Shown one piece after another: positions 23,912-35,921 of a DNA stretch of 64,000 nucleotides. Position 1 is the first letter of the stretch. Each line of letters opens with the position of its first letter. The notes beneath the pieces are model-generated. The model saw nothing but the letters and a program-made list of their open reading frames with translations, was not told where the DNA came from and made no database searches. This DNA comes from Anthoceros angustus. Its lineage: Eukaryota; Streptophyta; Anthocerotopsida; Anthocerotales; Anthocerotaceae. The DNA is taken from assembly GCA_010909165.1 (NCBI GenBank), contig MU008169.1, positions 434,001-498,000 of the forward strand, in the 5' to 3' direction. Made by a program: the position numbers and the translations under genes.

Positions 23912-24790
23912 TGGGTCCCATGCCAGACCCTAGCAACTTATTTCGTGCGCGCGCCAGGATCTGACACGGGCTACCATCACAAGCATGCATCGACTTTATT
24001 TTGCACTCCACACTTCATGCACACACCGATTCCTAGGGACCAAAGTTCCACACATTCCTCTCAACCGCTTTCACACACACACAAAGGGCGCCACACTCAC
24101 ATGATTTCCACAATGGAATTCCACATGATTCTCTTATGCACACTTCCACCGACAGCACTAATCCACAACAATCTCCACCGTTAGTTTCCCAATTAGTTCT
24201 CCTTGTCAACTTCTCTCCATGGTCTCACACCTCACATCGCGTACAGTGTTCAGTCACTTCTTCCTCCAATCTTCTTTCTCTCTCTCGATTCGCCTCGCAG
24301 GCTTCCACCCACATACTCACACACACTCTCTTAATTTCGGAATACAACCAACAGGAAAAAGGATAAGGGAAGAAGAATTCTCGAGCGTCACAGGAGGCGT
24401 TACGAGCAAGCTCCAGACCCGCCCCGCGCCAATCCCTCGATTTCCTCCTCCGTTGTCAGCGAGGAGCGCTCTATCACCCTCCTCCCACTGGTTGCGGAGC
24501 AAGCTCTCGACTACCCCTAGGAGCGTCTCGCACACACCACCTCTGTCAATCGGACGTCTCCAACCAGCCACAAGCAGCGTGGGGATCTCAACCAGGAATT
24601 ATCTGATGTGAGGGGCACAACCAAACCCCTTGATACAACGGCTGGGGGCGTCATAGCCCGCCAGAATTTCCTGGTCCTAAAAACGGATGAACGCGAAGAG
24701 GCGCCTCTACAATTTCGAACAGCCTTAGGTCCAGGATGGCATCCTGTAAACGATCTGGATTCGAAAACTCCCTGTTGAATTGTGTCTTGG
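23912..24790 (+). mobile_element. Family A LTR (5' copy)
   Basis: TGGGTCCCA begins the unit. The sequence to about 24790 recurs as reverse complement at 46807 down to about 45960, sharing CCCTAGCAACTTATTTC, CACACCGATTCCTAGGGAC, TTTCCTCCTCCGTTGTC and GACGTCTCCAACCAGCCAC-like blocks. A third, shorter copy is reverse-complemented at about 43050-43370. In all cases the LTR orientation agrees with the nearby family A gag ORF (plus here, minus at 47-48.7 kb). The right boundary is approximate. Confidence 0.7.
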
Positions 24791-25676
24791 AGTGATTTCT
24801 TTTTTTCTTTTTTTTTTGTTATGAGTGGTGTTAAAATAAGTCATGTTGTCAGTAGGAGGGGATATTTATACTTGAAAATGTCCTTGGCCTATGGGGGTTT
24901 GGTTGTTCCCTAGGTTAAATAATAAATGGTCCTTGGACCGTAAACTCGATATTCCTTGGCCTTTGGTCTCGGTATATCTACTAGAAAGTCTATATATGTG
25001 AGGAGGGTGCTTTGGAGGAGGGAGGGGGGAGGAGGAAAGGGTCCTCATATTTGGTAAAGGTTGCTACGTCCACAAGTTAGAGGTCGATCCAACCAGGCGG
25101 TAGTCGAATGGGTGTGAGGTTGCAGACTGAGGTGTGCGGGGGTTACATTTCGAGGACGGTAGGTGAACGGGATGGGCGGTCGTGGAAGGAAGGAGCGGTC
25201 GTCGAAGGAGAAGTGGTCATGGAAACTGATCGGCGGTAGGGGAGTCCAGGGAATTTATCCCTAAGAAAACCCGGGGGGCGACAGAAACGCATTCAAACGG
25301 TGGAGCGCAACGGCGGCTGGAGCAGCGTCGAGGAGTGGAGCGTGAAACACCGGAGGAGTCAAGGCCGAGGAGTCAAGGCCTCGAGGAGCACCGTGATAGT
25401 GAGGAGGCGCGGGCGCACCCACGAGAGAGCAGAACCTCACTAGTGAGGCAGCCCGCGAGGGAGGATGGCGCCATCGGCGGCTGCTGCTGGTTGAGGAGGT
25501 AGGAACCCTAGAAGACTGACCCCGCTAGGAATTTCGAGGCAAGACATCACCAATTCGGAGGCGCCGAGGGTAGTGAGGTTGCCGCAGAGCATGGCGCCCA
25601 AGGCAGCAGAAGGACCGCCTGGTGGAATATGGACCATTGGAAGGTCAGAGCTAGGGAATTAGTGAAGGAGCCGGGT
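24791..25676 (+). mobile_element. Family A 5' internal region with interrupted gag start
   Basis: GAGGTAGGAACCCTAGAAGA (about 25494) matches the minus-strand copy near 48620, GAGGTAGGAACCCTGGAGTA. GAGCATGGCGCCCAAGGC (about 25588) matches codons for EEHGAQGR of the intact-looking gag copy near 48515. The similarity ends close to 25640-25676, where the gypsy LTR starts, and gag resumes at 40146. This is the left half of a split element. Confidence 0.65.
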
Positions 25677-28600
25677 GTGGCGTGATTTCTTGATGGCTAC
25701 ATAATCGCGCACAATCTGTCGTTGTAGGAAGAAGTCCGCTCCCAAGGGAATGATAGGCTGCATCGCTGCTTCGTGATTCCTACCGCCCTTAGCGCCTGCT
25801 CACTCAACACACACACACATACTCCTAACTACTCACAACGTTCACCGTGACAGCCGATGTACTAAACGTTTAAGGACCTGCTCATCAGATCGCTCACATA
25901 CATCCTTCACGCATCCGGCCTTTCCTCTCTCCTCACGCTACACTCTTCGCCTTAGAAAAGACGCTGTTACAGCCCCGACCTCCTCGCTCACCGGGCCTCC
26001 GTCCGGCTCTACACGCCTCCCGAGTTCCTCCGGCTCACGCCCAAATGCTCGGACGCCCCGGACGAGCACGGTCACCATCACCCTTCCCCGCACACACCAC
26101 AACGCTAAGTCCGCCACCGGACCTTGATCAATCTCCCGAGTCGTGGCTCGCTGACTCAGACTCACGTTAGCAAGAAGACTCACAAAGGTCGCGCAAGAAC
26201 GCGCATCAACACCAAGAGAAAGATGCTTTACTAGAGCACCCTCTTATATCCGCCCGGCCTTTATTACACCCCTATTCGAATAGCCACGGTATACCCTAAT
26301 CGCCATCCTATTCCCCCTATCTCCTTCGCCGACTGTGGAAGGTCCTGGCCCCGCCGGAATGGGTGGTCAATCCCGTCACAGCGGTTGTGGCGCCAATCGG
26401 ATGATCCGTGAGGCGCCCTCCTCTCCGAATCCTCGTTAACCGGCGGCGGTCCGACAACCGTTACCACGACCATCCTCCTCGGCCTCCTCGGGTCCTCACG
26501 GGCCATATCGCTCTAGCGTAAGTCGGGCCTCCTCATCGCTGCCCCGGCCCTCGAGGTCTGCCTCGACTCCCGAACTCGTGAGTCCGATTCGGTCCGCCGG
26601 CTAGGTCCGACCGCCTGGGTCCGGACCTCGTGGTCCGGACTTACGGTCCGGACGTCCGGACTTACACGGGTCCGGACTTGTGGTCCGGCCTCCCTCCGGG
26701 TCCGGACAAAGTCCGACTCACGCCCACCCGGGTTTCCTCCTCACGGACCTCCGTGGCTCTCCCTCAAGTCCTTTGCTCCCGATCGCCTCAAGTGACTCCT
26801 TCGCTGGCCCCTCCTTCCATGGTGAGGTGCGGGGCTTACCTCTCGCATCCGCCGCCTCGCTCGCCTCCCCGCTCCTCTCCGCCGCCGCCCCGTCATCTCA
26901 AACAGGGGCCACTAGGGTCCTGTCGTCCCGTGGCCTTCATCTCCTTGAGCCTTCCAGGGTCCGGGCCAGCGGGCGTCGAGAGGCTTCTCGCAGAGCTCGC
27001 GTGGTAATAGGCAAAGTCCGAATCGACTTGTTGAATTGCCTCTTCCACGTGTGCCCGAGCACCCGATACTCCCTCCGCCATAAGTGTTCCGGAGTCTGCG
27101 CGGCTTGTTGGGCCACCTCTCCTGCCAGTTGTTGAGCCGGTCAGTATCACGCGAGGCTACAAGGGCGGCCTCGGTCACCTCTCCCGCACTGTTCACCGCT
27201 CCAGCTCCGTCGCTTCCTCTCCATTGCGCCACTTACCGCCATAGCGCAGCTGCTCCTTCCGCCTTTCTCACCGGACCAGCCTTCTTTCTTCGCGCTCCTC
27301 CGCCGCTCCTCTCCGCCGCCTCCGTCATCTCCAAACAGGCCACTAGGGTCCTGTGTCCCCGTGGCCTTCATCTCCTTCGAGCCTTCCAGGGTCCGTCCGT
27401 TGCGCCGGGCCGAGAGGCTTCTACCGCCTGGGAGCTCGGTAATAGGCAAAGTCCGAATCGACTTGTTGAATTGCCTCTTCCACGTGTGCCCGAGCACCCG
27501 ATACTCCTCCGCCATAAGTGTTCCGGAGCCGGGCGTCTGCCGGCTTGTTGGGCCACCTCTCCCGCCAGATTTGAGGAGTGTCAGATCACGCGAGGCTACA
27601 AGGCGGCCTCGGTCACCTCCTCACCGCTGTTGCCGCTCCACCTCCCCGTCTGCTTCCTCCATTGCCACCACCCGCCATAGCTGCTCCTTCCGCCTTTCTC
27701 AGCTGGACCAGCAGCTTCTTTTCTGCTTCCAGTGCTCGCGCTCCTCCGTTCATTCTGGCCGTTAGCTCCGCCAGCTCCCTCTCCAGGCGGTCAGATACCT
27801 CCGTCCGACTCCGGACTTCCTCCAGCTCCTTCTGTAGCCTGGCAACGTCCAACTCCTTGGATAGTCGCCGATTTTCCTCCGTCTTCAGACGGAGCTGGAG
27901 GCACTCTATTTCGTGCTCGAAGTCGTGGATTCTCTCGTTGAGAATCACCTGCTGCTCCGACGCATCTTGGAGTTGTAGCTCCGTCCTGCTGCCTCCATCT
28001 GCCGCCGCCTCCTCTACCTCTGCACTGCACTCGGAGATCTCCTATCTCCCGAGTGCCGGGCCTCCATCTCCTCCTGGCCCTTGCTCGCCCATAGCCGCCT
28101 GCGCGGCCTTCGAGTTAGCCTGTCACTGACTCTCTCCACCGCCCGATCACGTCAGAGTGATCCCGGCCGCTCGCTCACTCCTTCGCCGCTTTACCGGCTC
28201 GCCCACTTGGCGCCGCTCTAGCCGGCCGCCTCCGCCAGTCCCGAGCTCTCCGCTTGTGCCCGGCCTCTTCCGCCTCCGCCTCTTCGCCGCAAGGTCCTCC
28301 GCCCGCTTGGGCCTCTGAGCTTGCTTTCACTGTCGACATGAAGAACCTTGGCCGGAACCGCCTGGCCTCGCTCACCACCCGGCGTTCCCTTCCTCGATCC
28401 GAGCGAGGGACTCCGCCTTTTCCTTTGCCCCTGGCCGCCTTCACTTGCTCTTGAGTTCCACCATCCTCCTCGGGTGGCCTCCACTTCCGGGTCTTCTCAA
28501 CTGCCAGAGACCCCAAAGCATTCCGTCCATGACGGTAGCTGACTCGCCGTTTCTTCCACGGCCATCAGTGAGGCCCCCACAAAGTCCGTAGTGGGAGCCG

Positions 28601-30430
28601 GCATTTCTCGGTCCGCCAAGGACCTCCATACCGATCCGAGTAAGTCCGGACTGGGTTCTCGGACCTAATCGGGACCCTCGTCCCGAGTGGTGAGGTCCGA
28701 GTCTCACCCTCTTGGCCCTCTTGGCCTCTAACTCCTTTGTGCCCTCTTTCTCCGGGCTCGGAGGAGGTGAGGGGTCCGGAGCAAGCTCTTTTGCCCTTCG
28801 CCGGGAGACTGCCGGGTGGGGCTGCTGCCGACCTCCTGCTCCTTGGGCCACGCCCCTTCGCCTCCTTACCGCCTCTTCACCTCTTGCCAGGCGGTAAGGG
28901 TACCGGCACCTTCTGAGGTGCTGCGTTGGTAGGCGGCACCGCCTTCCGCCTCGGCCCCGCTGAGTTCGTCGGGGCTCGGCGGCCGTGGTTGTTGGTGTTG
29001 CCGGTGCCGGAGCCGCCAACGCCTCCGCCTCCTCCCTGCCGGCCGCTCGAGGGGCACCAAAAGGAGGGAAGGGGAATCTCCTCCCAAACTTCCCCAGGTG
29101 GTGAGGGGTTCGCCCAGACGATGGAGTCCGGAATCCTCCCGTCCCCTCCTCCCGAGTCCGCTTGGTCTTGAAGGACGACCCCCACCTGGCGCCTTGCACT
29201 CTACTGCAGGCCTCCGCCTCCGAGCGCCTGCAAGCTCTCCCTCCTTCAGAGCTCGAAATGTCCCCATACATGAATCGGGCGAGGGCTTCGCTCCTTAGCT
29301 TGCGTCCTCGATCAACGGCGAAGATAATCCTTCCATCCGCTCTCTTCCCGAGCGCATGCAGAATACCAGTTATCACCAAGGTGATCCACCTTGGTGAGCA
29401 GTTCCAATGGACAATGATCCGGCTACCGCCCTTACTCGACCGTCGCCAGATCGGATATCAACCATCCGTTGGTTGTCCGCGCCCAGCCTCGACGCACGTG
29501 GCGGCCCTATCTTCCCTTCGCCTTAAGGGGCTCGCACCACGCCCCTTCTTCCTCCTTGGCGTAGGCCATCCTCGGGACCTCCAAGGTCCATCGCCTCGGG
29601 TCCTCCCGGAGGTTCTTGGATCGGACCTCCTTGTTGATCGCCGCATCTTCGGGCAAACTCCGGACTAGAGTGACGCGGTCCGACCATTTGGAACACGCCC
29701 GGATGCCACTCGCACCACCGCCTCTTCCCAGTCCGGCGGCGCCGGTCACAATGTTGCGCTCCACGAGGGTCCATGGCTCCCAGACTTCCGGCTTTTGGGT
29801 GCCATTGCTTTCCTCCTCTTGTTCAGCCGGCCGAGTCCGCCGCACGATGTTCCTCGCCTTCGCCGCTCCAACCTCGACGCGCCGCCGGCGCCCAAAAGAT
29901 AGCGCCAGAGAGCCGGATTGCGGAGCGCAAGGGACCGTGAGGATTGTCTGAGGTGCAGCAAAATGACCTCCTCCTCGCGCGCTTGTGGAAGTAACCGCGG
30001 AAGGCGCCTGTCCGAATCGCTGTGGGTCCGCATGGCTTACTCGACCCTACGCCCGCTTACTCGCCTTACGCCGCGCAGCCCGCGGCGTGAATACCGCTAT
30101 AACGGCCTGCAAGGTTACGGCCCGCCTCTGCATGCCCGACCTCCACTCGGGGCCGCCCACGTGGCGCCGCCTGCCCTCACGCCCGCTCCTAGGTTACTTT
30201 CGGCGATTTATCCTATTTTGACTGGAGTGGGTTCCGGACTTATCCGTTACTCGGCGTAGTCCGAGCTTGCCATAGTGGTACCGGGTCCGTTGTTCACTCC
30301 AGTCCGGAGTATACTCCGAGCCTCGTCCAAGCGCTACCCCAATTTATTCCTCCTTTTCCGCCTTATTTATCCTTCAATCCTAAAAACAAACCCTACTTAT
30401 TTCTTAACTCCCGGAAGTGCATAGCCCACA
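25677..30430 (-). repeat. 3' LTR of the gypsy element, 4754 bp
   Basis: On the plus strand it starts TGTGGCG and ends GCATAGCCCACA, matching the partner at 35922-40145 in colinear order. It holds a GGTCCGGACTTG minisatellite at about 26605-26705. An internal partial duplication (about 26780-27130 and 27230-27560) shares AATAGGCAAAGTCCGAATCG. On the minus strand it carries an open coiled-coil stretch (27948-27613; e.g. ELDVARLQKELEEVRSRTEV) and a long basic ORF (29379-28441). Confidence 0.75.
26605..26710. repeat. GGTCCGGACTTG minisatellite in the LTR
   Basis: GGTCCGGAC occurs about eight times with spacers TTACG, TTGT or CTCGT. The other LTR has a matching block at about 36840-36985. The core TCCGGA is palindromic and rich in CG. 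Confidence 0.8.
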
Positions 30431-31099
30431 TACTCCCTTCTCATCTCACATGCCTCCGCCAACACTAAGCATACTTCTTCACCACCCGCTCACCGAGTGG
30501 GCAATCTCCATCTAGCGTGGGACGGACCCGTTGTCATATACTTGCACCACTTGGTACGGACCCATCCATCTCGTGAAGTTTGCTCGAAATGCATGTAACG
30601 ACTATCATAAAGGAGGGCCAGTCCCTTCCTTTACATACTCCCGATTCCGCAGTGATCGTAAATCTTCAGGTTTTGCACCAATGCATCTTCACCGAGCTTC
30701 TTCCCCGTCCTGTGTCGAACAAACCCCAAGAGTCGCCGATGGCTTTCCTCTCCTCCTCCTCCTTCCATCATTACTCGAAAAGTGGGCACTTCAAACTCCA
30801 CGGCATTACGGAGAGTGTCCGTAGGTCAAGTAAGCAGGTCCGTTGTGTGGTCACCTCTCTGTCCGAACGCCCACTGCGGATGGCGCTTGGTATCGTCATG
30901 GGCGTAGTTCATCGTGAGTTTATTCAGATCCTGCAGATGAGCCCATTTGTCTTCTCTGTCACCCATTGGCCTTAGGATTGTAGGGTGCCGTCTTGCGATG
31001 ATTGATTAAATACTCCGTCATGGCGGCCACCACATCATTAAGGAAATGGGTTCCCCTATCACTTACCAACTGCAGCGGACATCATGTTATGATGTTCTC

Positions 31100-31480
31100 G
31101 TGTGAATTTGGCCACGTGTTTGCGAGTCCGTTCTTGTCGCCACCTCTACCCACCGTGCGAGTCCGCTGCCACCGGGATGTATCTCCTTTGTGTGTGTCTT
31201 GTCAGGTGTATAGGTCCAACAAAGTCAATACCCCACTTTTCGAAGGTGCCAATATCGGTACTAGCGGCCACCGTGTCGTCGGGGTTGGCTTTCCGATCCG
31301 ACAAGCATCACACTTCTTCACAAACCGGTGGGTGTCCCCATACATTGTTGGCCACGATCCGCTTCAAAATCTTTTGGTGGTGACTGTGCGTAGTGTCCTC
31401 CCAATCCTGTGCATTCCCTTGACGACCGCCCCCTGCTCTCGCCGGTTGCAAGTACCTTCTTCTACTCCGTCCGCCCTAAT
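31100..31480 (-). pseudogene. Ty3/gypsy integrase fragment
   Basis: On the minus strand a cysteine pair (CDACRIGKP) of the HHCC zinc-binding module lies near 31310, followed after a frameshift by GIDFVGPIHLTRHTQRRYI (about 31229-31170). In gypsy integrases the W-G-I-D-F-V-G-P motif carries the first catalytic Asp. A stop follows soon after, and the rest of the core is not in one frame. Confidence 0.65.
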
Positions 31481-32138
31481 TTGAACACACACCGTTGTAC
31501 ATTACGAAGGGTCGAGCATAGTGAATGCCTCCCTCCGCCCACGAGTCGATGGAAGCTCCATTCCCAGGTACATTTCTTCGTAGGTGGACGGACGGACCCT
31601 CCCTTCTCCGCTCGCTTCCGTAGCTTGGGGTTCGGTGGGCTCCTCCGGTACTTTACCGGCAACCAATGTCTCATCCGGAACGCATCTTCCGATCTCTCAA
31701 CACCGCCTGTTTTCAATCGTGAAATCGCATTTTGGTGCTGCCTCCCTTGTCTTGTTTCCACTTGAACGTGAACTCCTCGCAGCAACAATATCCACCTATC
31801 CGTCCGGACAGTCCGCCTTTATTCACCGATGCTTCAAAAGTGGTCTACATAGAACACAAACTCACTAGTAGTAGTGTCGAATTTCTTGACAAGATATACC
31901 ATACCGGTGCTTGGCTCTGTAGTTGTGTATTTTCGTGGGTGGTCGCCCAACGTAGTATACGGGATAATCCTTGTGCCCTTCCGCTCGACTACTCCGATAG
32001 CAAAGCGGACACTCTACATACACATGAAATTTCTGCCCAATCCGGTCCTCTTAGAACCGCGCTACCAAGGTGTCAGAATCCGAAGGCCTCCTCTCGCTCG
32101 TGACTGTCCAAACCTCCTCCTTCCGCAGAGTTCTCAAC
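31481..32138 (-). pseudogene. RNase H / connection region of gypsy pol, decayed
   Basis: Lies between RT and integrase on the minus strand. The end of the segment reads RQHQNAISRLKTGG (about 31737-31700), like the K-x-N-x-A-D-x-L-S-R sequence that closes the RNase H region in gypsy elements. Several stops and shifts interrupt it. Confidence 0.45.
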
Positions 32139-32872
32139 TTAGCCGCCTCTTCGCAAAGTCCTTAATAAACCGGCGTATCCCACCATTCCCAGGAAACCTC
32201 TCAGCTCCTTTAGGTTCGTCGGCGGCTGGAGAGACTGGATGACCCGGACCTTGTCCTGGTCCACCTCGATTCCCCGCGCCGACACCCGATGTCCCAGCAA
32301 GATTCCCTCCGTCATTCCAAAGTAGCATTTCTCCGGGTGTAGGCTCAATTGAGTCTCCCGGCAGCGCTCCAAGCACCTTCTTAGATGCCCAAGGTGTTTG
32401 TCCTGCTCCCCATGCACACAAAATCATCCAGAATATCTCCATGAAGTCCCTCGAAGTCACGGAAGACGTTGGTCACCATACGCAGCCCCCGGCGCTCCGG
32501 TCATCCCAAAGGCACTTCTCTTGTAGGCAAACGCACCCACTCGTAGTGAAGGTCGTCTTGTCCAAACTCCCTTAGGTGCAATTGGTTATATCCGGAGTAG
32601 CCATCCAGAAGGAGTAAGTAGTCCGTCCACCACCTTGTCCAAAATGTCGTCACGAATGGCATCGGAAGTGGTCCTTCTCCGCTAGCTTCCTCCAATCTTG
32701 GCATACCCGAATTTGTCTGGCGCTTGGGAACCACCACAATCGGCGCGACCCACTCCTGACGATGGGGAAAATGATGTCGCCTCCGGTACTTATCAAGGAC
32801 CTCCTTCACCTTGATCGAATACTTGGGGTTGAGCTTGTATTGTCGGATTGACGGCACCGCTCCCGGCTTCAA
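32139..32872 (-). pseudogene. Ty3/gypsy reverse transcriptase, frameshifted
   Basis: The minus strand encodes VKEVLDKYRRRHHFPHRQEW and VAPIVVVPKRQ (32810-32700), then LLLLDGYSGYNQLHL (about 32625-32580). After shifts comes ILDDF, the YxDD-box region near 32430. Then EKCYFGMTEGILLGHRVSA, GIEVDQDKVRVIQSLQPP and LKELRGFLGMVGY (32340-32165) follow. These are RT motifs in the correct order for Ty3/gypsy. At least three frameshifts separate them, so the copy cannot make RT as given. Confidence 0.85.
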
Positions 32873-32999
32873 ATCGATCTTATGCTCTCCACTTCTTGAA
32901 TGCCCTTCATGTCCGTGACCTTGAAGGCGAACACCGCAAAACTCCCCAGTGCTTTAGTCCTTCCTTCAGTCCGGAGGCATGCCTTTCTTAAACAGAAAC

Positions 33000-35860
33000 C
33001 GGCGGACCTCCACTTCTTCCACGTCCGGGTTCACGCCTCCTGCTCTTTGCCTCGCGTCAAACCCCTCGTCCTCCTCTCGGGATCGTCCTCTCGCATCCCC
33101 ATTCTCTCAAGAGCTCGTCGGAGGTGAATCGTGTTACTCCTTCGATGTCCGCTTCCTTGGTCCGACTCTTCACTGCCTCCCTTGTCTGGTCCGACCTCCT
33201 CTTCACTTCCTTCCTCCAGCCCCGTTGTGGCGTTTACTCGAAAACAATCAACCACTTCCGCGCCAAAGGCATCCCGCTAGTCCATCTCCTCCTCGGACCC
33301 GGCGGATCTTGGCGAAAGTCGCCTCCTCGGAACTATCTTGTTCGCCGCGTGGAGTCCTCCACGAGGTATACCCTTCCGGTAGTGCTCACGTTTCCCACAA
33401 TAGGTGTCCTTGCTCCGTGATAGCAACCTCCCTTCTCGCACCTTAGGGTCCCACCCACCGGCTTGAAGTGAATCTCCTTCCTTCCAAAGTGTAGCGTCTG
33501 GCCAACCCACCCATGGCCGCCCAAAGAACACCTCATACCCTAATGGTCCGGCCGGTTTGATCACAACAAAATCCGGTTTGTAGGGTGCGCTATGGTGGCC
33601 AAGACTCGGTTAACTCACGGATCTCTTCTTGACATGTCCGCCATTCTCGAGTCTTCGTTGAGGGTTCAAGGATGTGAAGCCCAATTTTCGTGCCGTGGCT
33701 TGTGATGAGGTTGACTCGGACCCGTGTCCAACGGTACATCCTTGATGATACATCCAATCTCCACTTGTACCATGGCGCCTGGGTCCGTATGGGACACCAC
33801 CCTCACCGCTACCCTTCACGGCTTTGGTGCTCCGCCGAGGTGGGTTTCCCTAACGGCCCGACGGACCTCTTGTCGGTATTTGGGTTATCCCTCGGTTGTC
33901 GAAAGGACACAGGTCTGGCGATTCATCATCGGTCCGCCACATTAGGCGGAGGCTTCTACCCCAATCGAGGATCCTGCTGCCCTCATCCTCTCCCGGGTCA
34001 CCGTGTTACGGTATTCTCCGGATGCTTGCGCATTTCCTCCTGCAACATCTCGGTCACCTCCCGGACGTCCGGTGGAAATCGCGGCCGTGCGGAGGCACCG
34101 CTCCTTCTCCCTGCCCTGCAGGAGAACTTCCTTCGGTAATCCCTCCAGCCGCCCAGCCCTCCTTCATCGGTCGGATCCTCTGGTATTTCCGCTTGATTGC
34201 CTTCCTCGGCGTGTGACGCTTCCTCGATCTTGTTCTTCTTCAATGGCGCCTTTCTCGTCGCTCCTTCCTTCGGCCACGAGTAGACACCTCCAAGATTTCC
34301 ACCGACTCCTTCCTTCGACACCCCACCGCTTTCTTCTTTTCCATCTCGCTGCACTGAATCTCTTCCCACTCCGCCAATCGAGCATCTTCGACTTGCAGAC
34401 GGCAGCCTTAGGAGGTGGCGTTGGTGGTCTTCTCCGCTTGGTGTGGCATATCGTACTGCCCTTGCGGGGTTGGGACATAGCGTCGTCATATGCCCGCTTG
34501 CGCCGCCACACGCTCAAGTCCCCATTACCCCGCCTCGTTGGTACGGACACGCGTTGGAGTAATGGCGATTCCAGCTTCCAGCACCACGGCCGCAGGATCT
34601 CAGGGGCTCCCATGCGGGTGGGTGGGCTGTATTGACGGACCTCCGCTGATTTGACACATGGTTTTGGGATATCGCGGCCCGGAGGGGCTTCACTGATAGG
34701 CCTCTTCCCATTGCTCCTCGGCCTCCTCCTCGTATTCGTAGTCCACTTGATGCACCGGCCTTGAGGCGCTTGGATGAATGGCCGTGTTGGCCGGCACACG
34801 AGATGCGTCGCACGTCGGTGTTTTCCGCCTCGGTCCTTAACGGTTTATCGCGGTCCTCTACTCTCTTTATCACTTTTCCGGTCCTCCCGCACTGCTACCT
34901 CCTTTGAGGGAGTCGGGTCCGTGGAGCTTCTCGGACGGCCGGTGTCACCACCTCCTTCTTACCCCGCTTTTTAGCCGGGCCTTCTTGCTCTTCTTCTTGG
35001 GATACTCTTCCTCGCTAGAGACCTCCGTCTCTTCTTGGACGACCGCCTCCTCCTCAAGACACCTCCGATTGGTCTTCCTCCTCCTCCTCAAGACTCTTCC
35101 TGAGTCCGAACCCGTTTCTTCTTCTTCTTCTTGCCTCCTTGAGCGGATTTCTTTATCCTCGATGTAGCGATTCCTCGTAGTGCCGCCCGACCGCCTTGCC
35201 CACGTCCTTCTCGGCCAGCGCGGAGCCTCGGCCATGGGTTTGGCTAGACCGGCCGCGAACCACCGCATCGCTTGCATCGTGGTATGGGTTGGATGCCGAT
35301 CCTCGGCATAGAACCGCTCGATGTCTGAGCCCGGCTTCTCCTTCTTCCTCGCTGATTTTCCAACTTTGATAATACATACCCCTCTGGTCGATCCTCGAAA
35401 CCGTTCTAAGAAGGCATTTTCAAAGCTTCAAACGAGGCGGGTGGGGCATTCTCCTGGTCGGTACTTTCTCCGATACCATTGAGCGTCCCCTGAGAACCCC
35501 TTGGAAAAGCTGGATGAGCGGCCGCCTCCCTCTCCGTTGAAGTTGGCTTTGGACATGAAGTCCTCCACAAAGGTCTCCGCATCCCGCTCCTTCTTCCTCC
35601 GAATATGGAGTACGCTTGTTTGGTCGAGGTAGGGGCCATGGCCGCCGCCATCGGGTTAGGCGTGGTCGCCCTACCTTCTTCCGTGCCCCTTGTACCCGTA
35701 CTCGTCTTGGTCCGACAATTCGACCACGTTCTCCTCCTCGATCGACGGCTCTCTCGTTGGGTTTGACGCCTCTCTCCCGGCTCGGAGAGCACGCGAGGTG
35801 ACCACGTCCGATCCTCCCGACGGTTCACTCTTGACCGCCGACCACGCATTCACTTACCTT
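33000..35860 (-). pseudogene. Gag/protease region of the gypsy element, decayed
   Basis: Between the PBS and RT on the minus strand are charged coding-like stretches in changing frames. Examples are MYYQSWKISEEEGEAGLRHR at 35377-35320, an Arg/Ser-rich ORF at 35849-35406, and another at 34799-34164. Position and composition fit gag plus the protease spacer. I cannot place the protease active site because of the frame changes. Confidence 0.5.
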
Positions 35861-35903
35861 CTCTTCCTAAGGACGCACTTTGCGACCACGCACCGATTTC
35901 ATT

Positions 35904-35918
35904 CCCGCAACGGCGCCA
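35904..35918 (-). promoter_or_regulatory. tRNA-Asp-type primer-binding site
   Basis: In minus sense TGGCGCCGTTGCGGG starts three bases inside the 5' LTR end at 35922. Plant tRNA-Asp ends CCCCGGCAACGGCGCCA, whose complement is TGGCGCCGTTGCCGGGG. The match is perfect for 12 bases and then lacks one C. This site fixes both the LTR boundary and the minus orientation of the element. Confidence 0.85.
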
Positions 35919-35921
35919 AAA

